Position numbers and translations under genes: made by a program. Below, one piece after another: positions 1 to 13,290 of a DNA stretch of 64,000 nt. The notes beneath the pieces were generated by a model. The model was not told the DNA's origin and did not search any database. It saw only the letters and a program-made list of their open reading frames with translations. Every line of letters begins with the position of its first letter. Positions within the stretch are counted from its first letter, which is position 1. The stretch is from Lasiodiplodia sp. COLG20 (lineage: Eukaryota; Ascomycota; Dothideomycetes; Botryosphaeriales; Botryosphaeriaceae): assembly GCA_009801085.1 (NCBI GenBank), contig VNWV01000007.1:868001-932000 (forward strand). Reading direction: 5' to 3'.

Positions 1-184
1 CTGTGCCTTTTCCGCGGGCCCGCAAATGTCCGGATCCCAAGCCTTGACCTGATTCTCGTACTGCGTGATGAGGTAGATACATATACAACGGGCTCACCCG
101 CCCCTAGTTGGCTCTCCACGAACTTCCCTTCCAAGGATTTCGCTATTCATTCTTTTTACAGTCATTCTTTGCAACTTGCCCAGC

Positions 185-2152
185 ATGCTGGCGCCTTCAT
201 TCGCTTTACTGCTGCTCTCTGCTGTGCAGAGCACCACCGCAGCTCTTACCAAGTCCAACCTTGAGACCCACGTCGACTCCCTGGCCCTCGACTTTGAGTT
301 TGGCCCGGTCAAGGAGGCCTACTGGACCAGCATCCCCCACCACCGCAGGACTCCCTTTGCTGTCTCCCCCGACGGCAAGAGCGCCTACCTAGCCTACCTC
401 GACAGCAGTGAGACCGATGTCCACGTCCAGCAGGTTGACCCCTCGACCTTTGCCGCCACCGGCACCACCGTCACCGTCTCTGGTGCCAAGGAGGCTGGTG
501 GTCTCGTTGCTCACGACGATGGTTTCGCCATCCTCGTGAACGAGGCCATGCCCTCGGGCACCGCCAACGCCCCTGCCGACAACACCCCTGTCCCCGTTCT
601 GTACCGCTACACCAGCGGCAAGCAGACCTTCAAGACCTGGCTCGGCGGTCCCGGTGTTCACGCTTCCGATGGTCTCTCTGCTTCCCCTGACATGAACGGC
701 GATCTCGTCTACTCGGCCGAGGCTGGTCTCTACGGTGCTTACTTCGTTGTTACTGACTACTCTGGCGATGCTTCCGGCCACTTCGGCGACTCGATCCAGT
801 ACGTCAAGGAGGATGGCACCCTGACCGTCATCGACGGTGCTTCCAGCTCGTGGGGCTGCAGCCACAACACCGGTATCGCTTTCGAGGCTGCCGATGCTGC
901 TCCCTTCGCCTCCATCTGCTCCGAGGACCAGGGTGCTATTTGGCTCAACACCGGCACCACTGGCATGACCACTGCCGGCCAGAAGATCTCCAACGAGAAC
1001 ACCACCAACGGTGGCTCTGGTGAGCCCATGGGCGGCATGTCCGGCTCCTACAGCGGCCTGGCTCGCTTCGGCAGCTCCTCCAAGTACATCTTCTCCTGGG
1101 TCTCCCGTGGTGCCATCGACGTCACCACCAACGACTGGATGGGCGATGGCTACACCCACGTCACTAACCGCACCAACAACCGCAACATTGCCATTGCCAT
1201 CATGAGCGACAAGAACACCCTTGCCGGCGAGCAGGCCACCTCCACCGTCGGATCCGCGGATGGCGACAAGCAGGTTAACTGGATCAAGCAGGGCGACAAC
1301 GACTGCCAGAACGCCCACGTCGCCACCTTCGGCGAGTCCAACGCCCTCGTCACCTGGGAGGAGGCCGCCAACCCCGTCTGCCCCGTCATCGCCATGGGCT
1401 GCATGGGCGACTTCGCCGGCACCTTCTTCCAGCAGGTCGACAGCACCGGCGCCAAGGTCGGCGATGCCTTCAGCGTCGACAACGTCTACGTCGCCGGCGA
1501 CATGGTCACCATGAGCGACGGCCGCATCTGCTGGCCCTACGTCTCCGGAACCTGGGACGTCTCGCAGGCCGTTTCCTACGGCGGCTCCACCGCCACCTCC
1601 AAGAAGATCTCCTTCGCCTGCATGTCCCTCGACGGCAGCGCGAGCAGCAGCAGCTCCACCACCGCAGGTGCGTCCTCGGCCGCCAGCCAGGCCCTCTCCT
1701 CCAGCACTCAGGCCGCGTCTTCTACCGCCAGCGCCGCTGGCGTCGTCGCTGAGGCCACTTCTTCTTCTGCCCCCGTTGCCCAGGCCAGCACTTCCTCCAC
1801 TGCCCCCGTCTCCCAGGCCACCCCCACCACTCTTCAGACGCAGACTCGCTCATCCACGCAGGTCGCCGCCGCTCCCTCCACCGCCGCCGCCTCGAGCGCC
1901 ACCTCTGAGGTCGCCACCGCCGTCCCGGCTGAAAGCGCCACCTCGACCACGGCCGCTGCCGGCGGCTGGGGCAACTGGCCCTCCTTCACCCCCGGCGCCG
2001 CTTGGCCCACCAGCTTCCCCGGCTGGGGCAGCAACAAGGGCACCGTCGACAACGGCGAGGATGATGCGTCCTCGTCCTCTGAGGTCGACGGTGCCTCCGC
2101 CGAGGGCGAGGAGGAGGACGGTCCCTGCGCCGTCGAGTACGTCTACGTTTAA
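185..2152 (+). CDS. secreted Ser/Thr/Ala-rich fungal protein, unknown function
   Basis: Single-exon gene of 655 codons. I start it at the first ATG (185), because the reading frame upstream of it has only a non-ATG start and the ATG is followed directly by a signal peptide (MLAPSFALLLLSAVQSTTAA). Residues from about 25 to 485 form one large globular domain rich in Gly, Asp and aromatic residues, with scattered Cys (for example WGCSH, CQNAH, CPVIAMGCMG), suggesting an extracellular, disulphide-bonded, possibly beta-propeller-like fold. From about 485 to 600 the protein is a Ser/Thr/Ala tract likely to be O-glycosylated, then a Trp/Gly/Pro segment and an acidic tail ending in CAVEYVYV. There is no C-terminal hydrophobic segment, so a GPI anchor is unlikely; it is probably secreted or wall-bound. 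I recognise no catalytic motif. Codon use is strongly C-biased at third positions, as in highly expressed fungal genes. Confidence 0.85.
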   Translation: MLAPSFALLLLSAVQSTTAALTKSNLETHVDSLALDFEFGPVKEAYWTSIPHHRRTPFAVSPDGKSAYLAYLDSSETDVHVQQVDPSTFAATGTTVTVSGAKEAGGLVAHDDGFAILVNEAMPSGTANAPADNTPVPVLYRYTSGKQTFKTWLGGPGVHASDGLSASPDMNGDLVYSAEAGLYGAYFVVTDYSGDASGHFGDSIQYVKEDGTLTVIDGASSSWGCSHNTGIAFEAADAAPFASICSEDQGAIWLNTGTTGMTTAGQKISNENTTNGGSGEPMGGMSGSYSGLARFGSSSKYIFSWVSRGAIDVTTNDWMGDGYTHVTNRTNNRNIAIAIMSDKNTLAGEQATSTVGSADGDKQVNWIKQGDNDCQNAHVATFGESNALVTWEEAANPVCPVIAMGCMGDFAGTFFQQVDSTGAKVGDAFSVDNVYVAGDMVTMSDGRICWPYVSGTWDVSQAVSYGGSTATSKKISFACMSLDGSASSSSSTTAGASSAASQALSSSTQAASSTASAAGVVAEATSSSAPVAQASTSSTAPVSQATPTTLQTQTRSSTQVAAAPSTAAASSATSEVATAVPAESATSTTAAAGGWGNWPSFTPGAAWPTSFPGWGSNKGTVDNGEDDASSSSEVDGASAEGEEEDGPCAVEYVYV

Positions 2153-3162
2153 AGGATGAAAGAAGAATGGGAAACGGGAAGTTTTTTGGTTTCTGAGTGC
2201 GCGTTTTGGTGTAAAGGAGGGGTTTGAAAAAAAAAAAACTTGGTTGAGAAAAACAATTTTTTTTTAAGTAGAGAGGAAGTACGGGGGAAATGCTCCGGTT
2301 GGGAAGGATATTCTCTGTATATACTTTTTTCGTTTTCCCGCTCGTTCGGGAAAACATATGTACACTCAGCTGCTTGCGTCCCTTGTTTCGGATCGAAAAA
2401 AATCAGCAAAATGCTTCCTCTTCTTCCTGGACTTACACACATCATTCGTAAGCATACTTCTAAGTGATGTTTTACAGCCACGCCAGCATCGCGTGGGACG
2501 ACAAAAAATCGATCAATTGAATAACCTGTCAGCCATTTTCACTCCCAACGCGAATCACCAGCAACGGCAGGGACAAAATCTCTCAAAGGCCATACAAACC
2601 AATCTTTAACAGTCACAACCCCTATTTCCCCTTTCCCTCTAACAGTGACGGTAACCTCATATCTATAATCATGACACAAGCAAGGATGACACCAAGCATT
2701 CTTCGAACCGCCTGCTTTTATCTCACTAGAAATCACACAAAATCAAACAAACAACAAATCGTGAATTAACAGAGCTTCACCATCCTCATCTCCTTCATGA
2801 TTTGTAAGAGAAAAAACAAAACAAATGTTTGCTGAGAGGCCAAATTGATGCCACAGGTATCTTTACTTCCACCGACCAATTCCTTTTCCAATGGTGAGAA
2901 AGAGAAAAAAAAAAAGAATAATAACGCCAATGATGCCGCTTTCGATAAAAGATACAGGGAACAGAACAAAACGTGTGATAAAAACAGAAACACACGCAAG
3001 CAAGAACCGCCAAAAGCGAGCCATTTGCCCCAAAGCCCACATTGCCCAAGAAGGAGGGCGCGAGGAGGAGGATTGGGCAAATGGAAAGAAGATAACAAGG
3101 CATCTAGCCCAAACGGGGAGAAGAAGGAAGAAAAGGAAGTGAAAAAACAAAACAAACAACAT
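2153..3162. other. convergent intergenic region (3' UTRs)
   Basis: Lies between the 3' ends of the secreted-protein gene and sgf11. It holds A and T homopolymer runs and AT-richer sequence as expected for two 3' UTRs. I see no supported gene. Confidence 0.6.
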
Positions 3163-4561
3163 TCAGCTCGCCGTGCTCGCCGGACTTCCTGCCGCCGCCG
3201 CAGCAGCAGAAGCCTGATCCTCTTTTTTCTTGGAGTCCTTATCCCCGCCATCTTTCTCCCTATCCGTCATGTCGCTGGCGTTGCTCTCCGTCTTGAACAG
3301 CTTGATCTTCTTCCTCGGCACCGGCTCGTCGCCCCCGTCCTTGTCCCTCTCCCTCTTGCTGCTGCTGCTCATCGGCGTGCTCTCCTTCCCGTCCCTGTCT
3401 TCCTTGGGCGGGCGTTTCGACGAGGAGCCGCTGCCCAGCGAGCTGCCGCCAGTCTTCAGCTTCAGGATCTTCGTGCCGCCCTTCTCGCGCCTTTCGCTGT
3501 CGCCGCCGTCGCGGTCGCGGTCAGCCTTCTTGACGTAGCTGCTCTTCTTCTTGATCTTCTTGGGCGTGTCACCACCGCCGTCCTCGTCGCCGTCTCCATC
3601 GCCACCCGCCGCTGCGGCCTCCTTCTTGATGGGGCTGATCTTGCTGCCCTGGCTGCCCGGGTTGGGTGTGCCGACCCTGCTGCCGAGCGGCGTGTTGCCG
3701 GCGGCGGCGCTGGCGGCGCCCTGCGACGAGCTGAGCTTGGCCATGGCGTTGCGGCTGCTCTGGCGGCCCGAGATGCCCAGGCACTTCTCGGCGTGCTGCG
3801 CGAAGCGCGTGATGAGCAGGCTGCGCTTGCAGTTGGGGCACGTGTGCCAGGGGATGTACGACGCGGGCTTGCCGCCGGCCGCCAGCTTCGACAGGCTGTT
3901 CTCCTGCGAGTCGTCCCCTTGCTGGCTGCCGCCCGGCGTGTTGTCCTTCTCCTGGCGCTTGATCAGCTCGCGCTCCTTCTTCGTCTTGGCCATGTCCGTC
4001 GGGAACGGGTTGTTGTAGATGTCGTGGCCCTGCCGGCTGACGAACGGGTGCCGCGTGCAGTACTGCCGCGACAGGTCCGGCAGCTGCGAGCCTACGCCCG
4101 CGATCGGGTGCTTCAACCGTGGTAGCTTGCAGAATGGGCACACCGACTCGGGTGTTGTCTTTAGCGGGTTCCCCCGCAGCGTCACCCGCCCGTTGTCGTA
4201 GACGGCCGCCGGCGTGTCGATGCGCACCGACGGCGGCTGCGGATTGTTCGCCGACGCCGCCGCCGATGACCCCTTGCCCGTCGTCGACTTCTCCGCGTTC
4301 TCCTGGTGCTCCGCGATCGCCGCTTGCTCCGCCACCGTCGCGGCCGACTGCATGCGCTGCAGCTTCTCTTCCCGGTGCGTCTGCAGCACGATGTCGTGGA
4401 TGATGTTGTATAGGCAGTCTTCTACGATGCCCGCAGCCTGGCGTGATGTCATGTCAGCAAACGGCCTTGCGCGTCCGAAAATAAATGATGTGCGGGAAGA
4501 GAGAGCTCACAATGTCAGCAAAGCTGAGGCCGGGGCCTTGTGCCTTGCTATCTTCGGACAT
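3163..4561 (-). CDS. sgf11: SAGA-associated factor 11 (deubiquitinase module subunit)
   Basis: Two exons: 4561-4511 and 4437-3163, 441 aa. The first exon encodes 17 residues ending FADI; splicing (GTGAGC donor, CAG acceptor) joins it in phase to AAGIVEDCLYNIIHDIVLQ, the N-terminal helix by which Sgf11 packs against Sus1. A C2HC zinc finger follows at C217, C220, H232, C236 (CPNCKRSLLITRFAQHAEKC followed by LGISGRQSSRNAM), the signature of the Sgf11/ATXN7L3 family that docks the SAGA H2B deubiquitinase on the nucleosome acidic patch. Between them is a fungal segment with CPFC (117-120) and a Cys/His pair (C144, H147) that may bind a second zinc. The C-terminal half is Lys/Asp/Ser-rich and disordered. 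The protein is much longer than the roughly 100-residue yeast protein. The role is known for the family; the length and second site are seen here. Confidence 0.85.
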
Positions 4562-5340
4562 GGTGCCGTCGTGCTTGCAGCAGTATGCAGTAGCTGTTCC
4601 TTCGGGTCCGTCGGGAGTGCGTGGCAGTCAGCGCAAGTGTTGCGCGGAGGATGTGGCGGTCCGTCGCGATCGTATCGTGTCGCGGAGGTTGGTCGGGAGC
4701 GGAAGCGGTATCGGACAACGAATGTTTGGTAGCGATTGGCGGCCCAGGGTCCGCGATCCAGCGGCGAGCTCTGGTGAGTGGCGCGAGGTGAGTGAGAAGG
4801 AGGGCGTTTGAGGCACCTCAAAGGTGCGAGGTGAAAGCGAGTCTGCGTGACCGGGGGATCTGCAGCTGGGCTCAACAGCCCGTCACGGCGTTAGGCGAGG
4901 TGGCGCGGCGTCAGCATTCCCCGTCTACGTGCGCGGCGATCGCAGCTGGCCAGAAACGTCACGAAAGGAAGGTGAGGGGCGCGGGACAAGAGCGGGCAGA
5001 CGGTGGTTGGAGTCGTCGAGATTCGTCAGCGAAAGGGTCAACTTTACGAGAGATAGCCGGCTCGGGAAGCTTGCATTAGTGCCACCAGCCACAGTGCCAC
5101 ATCTCCGTGCCTGAGACCTCCAAATCTTGCGACACCACGTGAAGCCCATTTATGCGACCACCCTCGGGACCGCAGACCTGCATAATCTCGATTGACGGCT
5201 GCTGCGAATGACATCGTCACCCAAGGTTACATGAGTATGGAATTTTGGAAAACACGTGTATTGCAACCCTAAAGACAACTCGTCTCTATCCGCCAAGTCA
5301 TGATTCCCTAGAACGCCATGGTATACCCCATAATTTCCAA
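4562..5340. other. intergenic region: sgf11 promoter and smc5 3' end
   Basis: Both neighbours are on the minus strand, so this holds the sgf11 promoter and the smc5 terminator. GC-rich near sgf11, AT-richer near smc5. No gene supported. Confidence 0.5.
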
Positions 5341-8805
<3,465 letters not shown>

Positions 8806-9452
8806 ATTGGGTGCAAAGAGGTGCTGGGCTGAAGGATAGGTGCGGTGTCGTCGAAGGTCGAGGGTAGAAACAACGCCTCGCTGGGCCGCGTTCTTTCGGA
8901 GGACGCGTGCTTGTCGCGCGCCGCGTGAAGGGCCGGGGTGCGACTAGGCGGAAGCCCTGATAAGATAAGATGCGCACGGACTCTAATTATGCTACCAGAC
9001 GCATCAACAGACATCATAAGAGATGCTTTGCCCGGTTGAAAGTTAGCCACAGTCAGATCCCCTGGAAAGGAAGCTCTTTTCTGCTGCAGAGATTAAACCT
9101 GCCATGTTTCCGGAATACGGCCCATTCCTTCCAAGCTTAGCACATGACTTCCTCTACGCAACTACGAGAGCTTGCCTATCATGCTGCAAGTCATCCGACA
9201 TTTCTGCGACTCTGAGCCCTGAAATTTATCTGTTGATTATACTTCAAGTTTTCGTACTACCGAGCTTAGCTACAGTTTTGTTACATGTGAACCGCAACTG
9301 AAGATGCAAGGTCGTCGAAAGAGGATGAGATTGCTATTTCCCTTCCATCGCCGTGGAAGTTGGACTTCTTCAAAGTATCGAATTGAGAAATCTCAAACGC
9401 AGACCCTTTTTTTCTGCTCCTCATTGCTTTCGCTGCCTATCTGATTGTGCAT
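8806..9452. other. intergenic region: smc5 promoter and egd1 3' UTR
   Basis: Upstream of the smc5 start and downstream of the egd1 stop. The half near smc5 is GC-rich, the half near egd1 AT-rich. No gene supported. Confidence 0.5.
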
Positions 9453-10226
9453 CTATTCGACCTCGGCCTTGCCCTCGAAGTTCTCACCCGCAACAAGGTC
9501 GGGGATGTCGTCATCGTCCTCATCCTCCTTCTTCTCACCCTCACCCTTCTCCTTCTGCATGCTCTGGTAGCTCTCGGCAAGCTTGCGGAGGGAGGCCAGC
9601 GAGTCGGGGCCGAGCTGGTTGAGGATGCCGGGGACGAGCTCGGTGAGCTCCTTGTCCTCACCGTTGCCGTAGATGGCGAAGGTGTTGGCGGGGACGGCGG
9701 CGTGGACTGCGTACAGAGTTAGATTCAAAGCCACTCAACCCCGCAGACTGGCACGACGCCAATCCAGAGCTCCGAGCGCAGTGCGAAACTCACCCTTAGG
9801 TGCCGAGAAGTGAATGACGTTGCCGTCGCTCTTGAACATGTTGACCTCCTCGATGGCCTGGATGGGCTGGACGTTGAGCTTCTTCAGGGTGGCCTGGAGC
9901 TTCTTGTCGTCACCGCCAGAGCCCTTGTGGACCTTCTTGACCTTCCTGCGCGGAGTACCCTTGCCTCTATCACGATCATCATCCGTCAGCGCGGTGCCCT
10001 AGATCCATTGTCCCACGCGAAGAAATCGAAAGGCGTTTTGGCGCTTGGGAGCGGGGCGCGTGTTGTTGAGGAACAGAAAGAGCTTACCCTATTCACGTCA
10101 TCGAGTCAGCACAGCTCTCGCACGTCAATCTTGCACGGCAAAAGCATTTCCGAGGGAAATCCAGCGGGGACTGCGCTTACCGATGCGCACAGAGGCCTGC
10201 ATCCGCGCGAGCTTGGCCTGATCCAT
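9453..10226 (-). CDS. egd1: nascent polypeptide-associated complex subunit beta
   Basis: Predicted exons 10226-10181, 10088 (one nucleotide), 9966-9794 and 9706-9453, 157 aa. The protein begins [16 protein letters not shown], continues [12 protein letters not shown], the basic ribosome-binding motif of NAC beta, then the NAC domain (about 35-100) and an acidic C-terminus ending [11 protein letters not shown] beta (yeast Egd1) forms a heterodimer with NAC alpha on ribosomes near the exit tunnel and controls targeting of new chains. Exon 1 ends after the first base of a Gly codon; the second base comes from an isolated G flanked by a perfect acceptor and donor; the third base opens exon 3. This restores RIGGKGT exactly. 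A model with one long first intron ending two bases later would give RIGKGT, one Gly short. Identification is certain; the micro-exon is an inference from splice signals and conservation. Confidence 0.93.
10088..10088 (-). other. egd1: predicted 1-nt micro-exon of egd1
   Basis: On the minus strand the sequence reads GTGAATAG-G-GTAAGCT. A branch site (CTGAC) lies about 15-20 nt upstream of the first AG, and the following 121-nt intron has its own branch site (GCTGACGG) before its GATAG acceptor. The single G completes the second position of Gly codon 16. Confidence 0.65.
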
Positions 10227-10942
10227 ATTTGCGGTTTGTGTGTGGAGGGGAAGGTCGGGAAGGCTGGAGCTAAGAGGACCTGCGTCAGCGGCCGGAGTCA
10301 GCGCTGCGGGGCGCGGGAGATGAATTGGCCAGCATCGCGGGCAAGCGCAGAGCCAGTTTCGGGGGGCGAGCGTACCTTTGCGTGAGGATGAGGCGGGTGT
10401 ATTGAGGTCGCGAAGTTCGTGATGGTTTCAACTTTCGGCGCGTTCGGCGCCGTGTGCGGGCTCGCTTAGACGAGCAAAAACACCATCGTCCCCCATCTCA
10501 GATAGCGGGGAAGGAACGCTTCTGCCCTGCCATCCCCCGACACCAAGCGCAGACTCCGATCGCGCCAGCTGTGAGATCATAGCCATCGTCGAAATGCTCC
10601 GATAAACTTCGTGATGGAACCGCCCGATGGGCTCTCGGTAATAATCGGCCCAATAGACGACGCACCAACATAAGCTGTGCGAGGAATGCGTGTCATAACG
10701 CAGCAAGCAACACATCAGCAGCATCATTTCTATAGACAAGGCAGTTGTAGGCGGTCTAGTTGTGTCGCCTTGTGTTTTCTTTTTCAGATGCTACAAGCTC
10801 TTGTTGTCACGCAGTAAAACACATGTCTGCAGATCGTTGGAACAACAGATGGTTCGAGACTCAATGAAATTCGTACAGTCATGGACGCTAAGTCGAAACG
10901 AAAGACACGATCATCCCCAAAGATCAACCTCGGCTGCGTCAT
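10227..10942. other. intergenic region: egd1 promoter
   Basis: Holds the egd1 promoter and the 3' flank of the small membrane-protein gene. I see no supported gene or clear core-promoter motif. Confidence 0.45.
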
Positions 10943-11384
10943 TCAGAGACCGCGGTCCCAATTCGCCTGCTGAGCGTACTTCATGCTCCTCTTCGCCTCA
11001 GCGCTGCCGAAGTGCAGGTCTGCGGCAACCATGCCGACAATGAAGACGCTAAAAGCTATCACCAGTTCGAACATTTCGAACGTCTGCCTCGGAAACTGCA
11101 GCGCTTTTCCTGGACTGGTTGAAGCGGATCTGCTCGTCGATCTCAACAAAGGCAGCGGCAGCGCTAATGTTGAACTGGGCGGCCAGGTAGAGGGCGTAGC
11201 GGTTGCGGTACTGATTGGTGATGTTCTCGGTAGAAGGGCGTCGAGCTAAAGCTGCATAAGCATTGATCGGCGCCGACGTTTGACAGCTACTTGTCCTACC
11301 TGGTGCTATGTGAAGAGAAACGGTGCGAGCCTGCTCGGATGTAGAAGACGTAGCCGGCGTCAGGATTATGGAGGGTGGAGGCAT
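10943..11384 (-). CDS. small single-pass membrane protein, hypothetical
   Basis: Tentative model. An upstream frame starting at 11384 encodes a Ser/Thr-rich leader and then NITNQYRNRYALYLAAQF and NISAAAAF. A different frame at the 3' end encodes a strong transmembrane helix (FELVIAFSVFIVGMVAADL) followed by a charged tail ending ANWDRGL. A 52-nt intron (11147-11096, donor GTTGAG, acceptor TGCAG) would join the two in frame. A further optional in-frame 54-nt intron (GTAGGA...TTTAG) lies in the leader. The arrangement resembles a small tail-anchored or mitochondrial membrane protein, but I recognise no family and the donor is weak. It could also be a decayed gene with a frameshift. Confidence 0.4.
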
Positions 11385-13077
11385 TTAATGGTTGAGGCGA
11401 ATGTGAGGGATGATGCGAGTTTGAGACGGGCAACAGCCCGGGAGCGGGGAGCAGCTGAGACTCTAGTCACTGAGGATTGGAATTCAACTTGCTTGAGGCC
11501 TCAGAAGACAGCGGCTGCCAGCAGGCGAATAAATAGTCGCGACACAAGACCACCACCAGCATGCAGCGGTGAAGACATCGTGAGGCGCAGTGGCGCAACC
11601 GTGAAGCCGCGGCAGCTAACGTCGGCCTTGCCAGTACGGAAATGAGGAGAAGGGCATTCCCGTGACGGGTAAATCACGCTGCCGATCTGGACGAGTCGCG
11701 GTGGTGGGCAGGAGGTACAGCGGCCAGGCGAATGGGAGCAGCGAAGACATCTGCCTCATGGCTCTGGCAGGCGGGCGTTGCTCCGCCAAAAACCACGCAC
11801 CGCTTGTAGCCGAATGGGGTGAAGCTTGGCCGGCTGATCTATGCGAAATACCTCGTTGCGTCAATAGTATTAAGGTTTCTGGGGAGCCCGGGGATGACGC
11901 TGCAGGCCCACTCAGGCCCTGCCGACCCATCGTTTGACCAAGGCCGGTAGACAGAGCCTCAGGAGGAGCCACCAGCCCCGTGAATAATGCCGCGCACAGC
12001 CCAGGCCTGCAGCGCGATTTGAGCGCTCGGGCGATCGGCTCGCTCTGGGTGGCGGCAACGAGGCAATGATGATGGAGGGCGAGGGCCGAGGCCATTGGCA
12101 CGCCTCACTGCTCACCGACCAACAACTCGCCCCCTCCGCTGTACTTGACCGGCATGTAGCACCTGTTGTCGCGGCCAGCCCTACTGTTTCTGCGGGTCGT
12201 CAGCCCGCCGTGCTGCGCGATCGCGCATCGGCGATGGGCGCCGTATCCAAGTCAACGGGTTTCTTTTCCATCCTTCGCGCGCCGCTTGCCTGCGGCTGAA
12301 GACACTGCGACGCAAGATGAAGCTCGAGACGCGACGTCTCTTTGCCGCCGGCTACGACGGATGGCAGCCCATTGCAGGGCTGTTCCCGTCCTGCAGCTGC
12401 AGCACCACCCACTTGCTGACGCGCTGCAGGCGCCTCGAAGCATTGCGTCGCCAGGCAACGAGTCGACTCCTCTCGACACCACGCCTAGCCTGCCGGCGCG
12501 CTGGGTGGTGGCAAGGTCAGCGTCCTGCTTCGGGCAAGTCGAAGCCGTGGCTGCCACTAGCCGGTACACAACACCAAAGTAGCTTATCCTGAGCCATTAT
12601 TCCCCCAAAAGTCCGACGCCCCTCCCGCTCCGGTCCTGAACCGGCCCAACAACTGAGCGAACACATATATCGCGCACCACACGCTCCCCTCGAGCGGCAC
12701 TGCCACCTTCTGATCGCTCCCGACGATCCCACTCCCGCACGGAACCCTTTGATTCTCCACCCGGCCACCCCCGGAGTACCCAGCTGATCCTGGCCGCCGG
12801 CCAAAAGGGACTGCTCGAGACTTGCGACCGTTCAACTAGTCTCTGGACCTCGCGTCACTGCCGCTTTCCTGCTTGCCCCCTGCTCCGCCCGCCGTCTCAC
12901 CATCTCCTGGCTGTCACGGTATCGATAAAACCCCGCCGCAGCACGCGTCTACCTACTGCCTGCTCATATCCTTCCGACCTGCTTAATACCGCGCTGCCAT
13001 CTCGCTTCTCCACCCTCCACTCGATCATCTTCCTAATCACACCACCTCTACCCTAATACCACCACCGCTCAATCAAC
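11385..13077. other. gene-poor region with pyrimidine-rich leader at its right end
   Basis: No supported gene between 11.4 and 12.6 kb. From about 12.6 kb the plus strand becomes strongly C/T-rich, typical of a fungal promoter and 5' UTR, leading into the short gene that follows. Confidence 0.45.
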
Positions 13078-13290
13078 ATGGCCGGCTCTACGTGCGCTCC
13101 GGGCTGCTGGTATGGCAAATACTTGCGCCAGAACTGCCCATACTGCTCGGCTGCCAACCAATCCGCACGCGCCTCCTCGTCCTCACGAGACAGCTCCACT
13201 CGCTACCAAAGTAGTGGAGCGTCACAGGACCGCAGGGGAAGCACCCAAACGACTGGCGGTTGGCTCTCGTCACAGAGGAGATCATCGTAG
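13078..13290 (+). CDS. short Cys-containing hypothetical protein
   Basis: 70-codon frame with its ATG in good context (ATCAACATGG) after a long pyrimidine-rich leader. The N-terminus MAGSTCAPGCWYGKYLRQNCPYCSAANQ has four Cys in 18 residues, including a C-x2-C pair that could bind metal; the rest is Ser/Arg/Gln-rich and probably disordered. No signal peptide or membrane helix. Just downstream is an intron-like segment (GTAAGC donor, GCTAAC branch, AAAG acceptor between about 13311 and 13369), so the true gene may have a spliced 3' UTR or a different C-terminus. I do not recognise the family. Confidence 0.4.
   Translation: MAGSTCAPGCWYGKYLRQNCPYCSAANQSARASSSSRDSSTRYQSSGASQDRRGSTQTTGGWLSSQRRSS

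Noticed and set aside
389..1318. 309-codon minus-strand frame opposite the secreted protein
   Set aside because: Same antisense codon-bias artefact; Val/Gly/Asp-rich with no ATG context, splice signals or domain.
2845..4125. 426-codon plus-strand frame opposite sgf11
   Set aside because: Antisense shadow of the Lys/Ser-rich sgf11 tail and its 3' UTR; composition is Arg/Leu/Ala low complexity.
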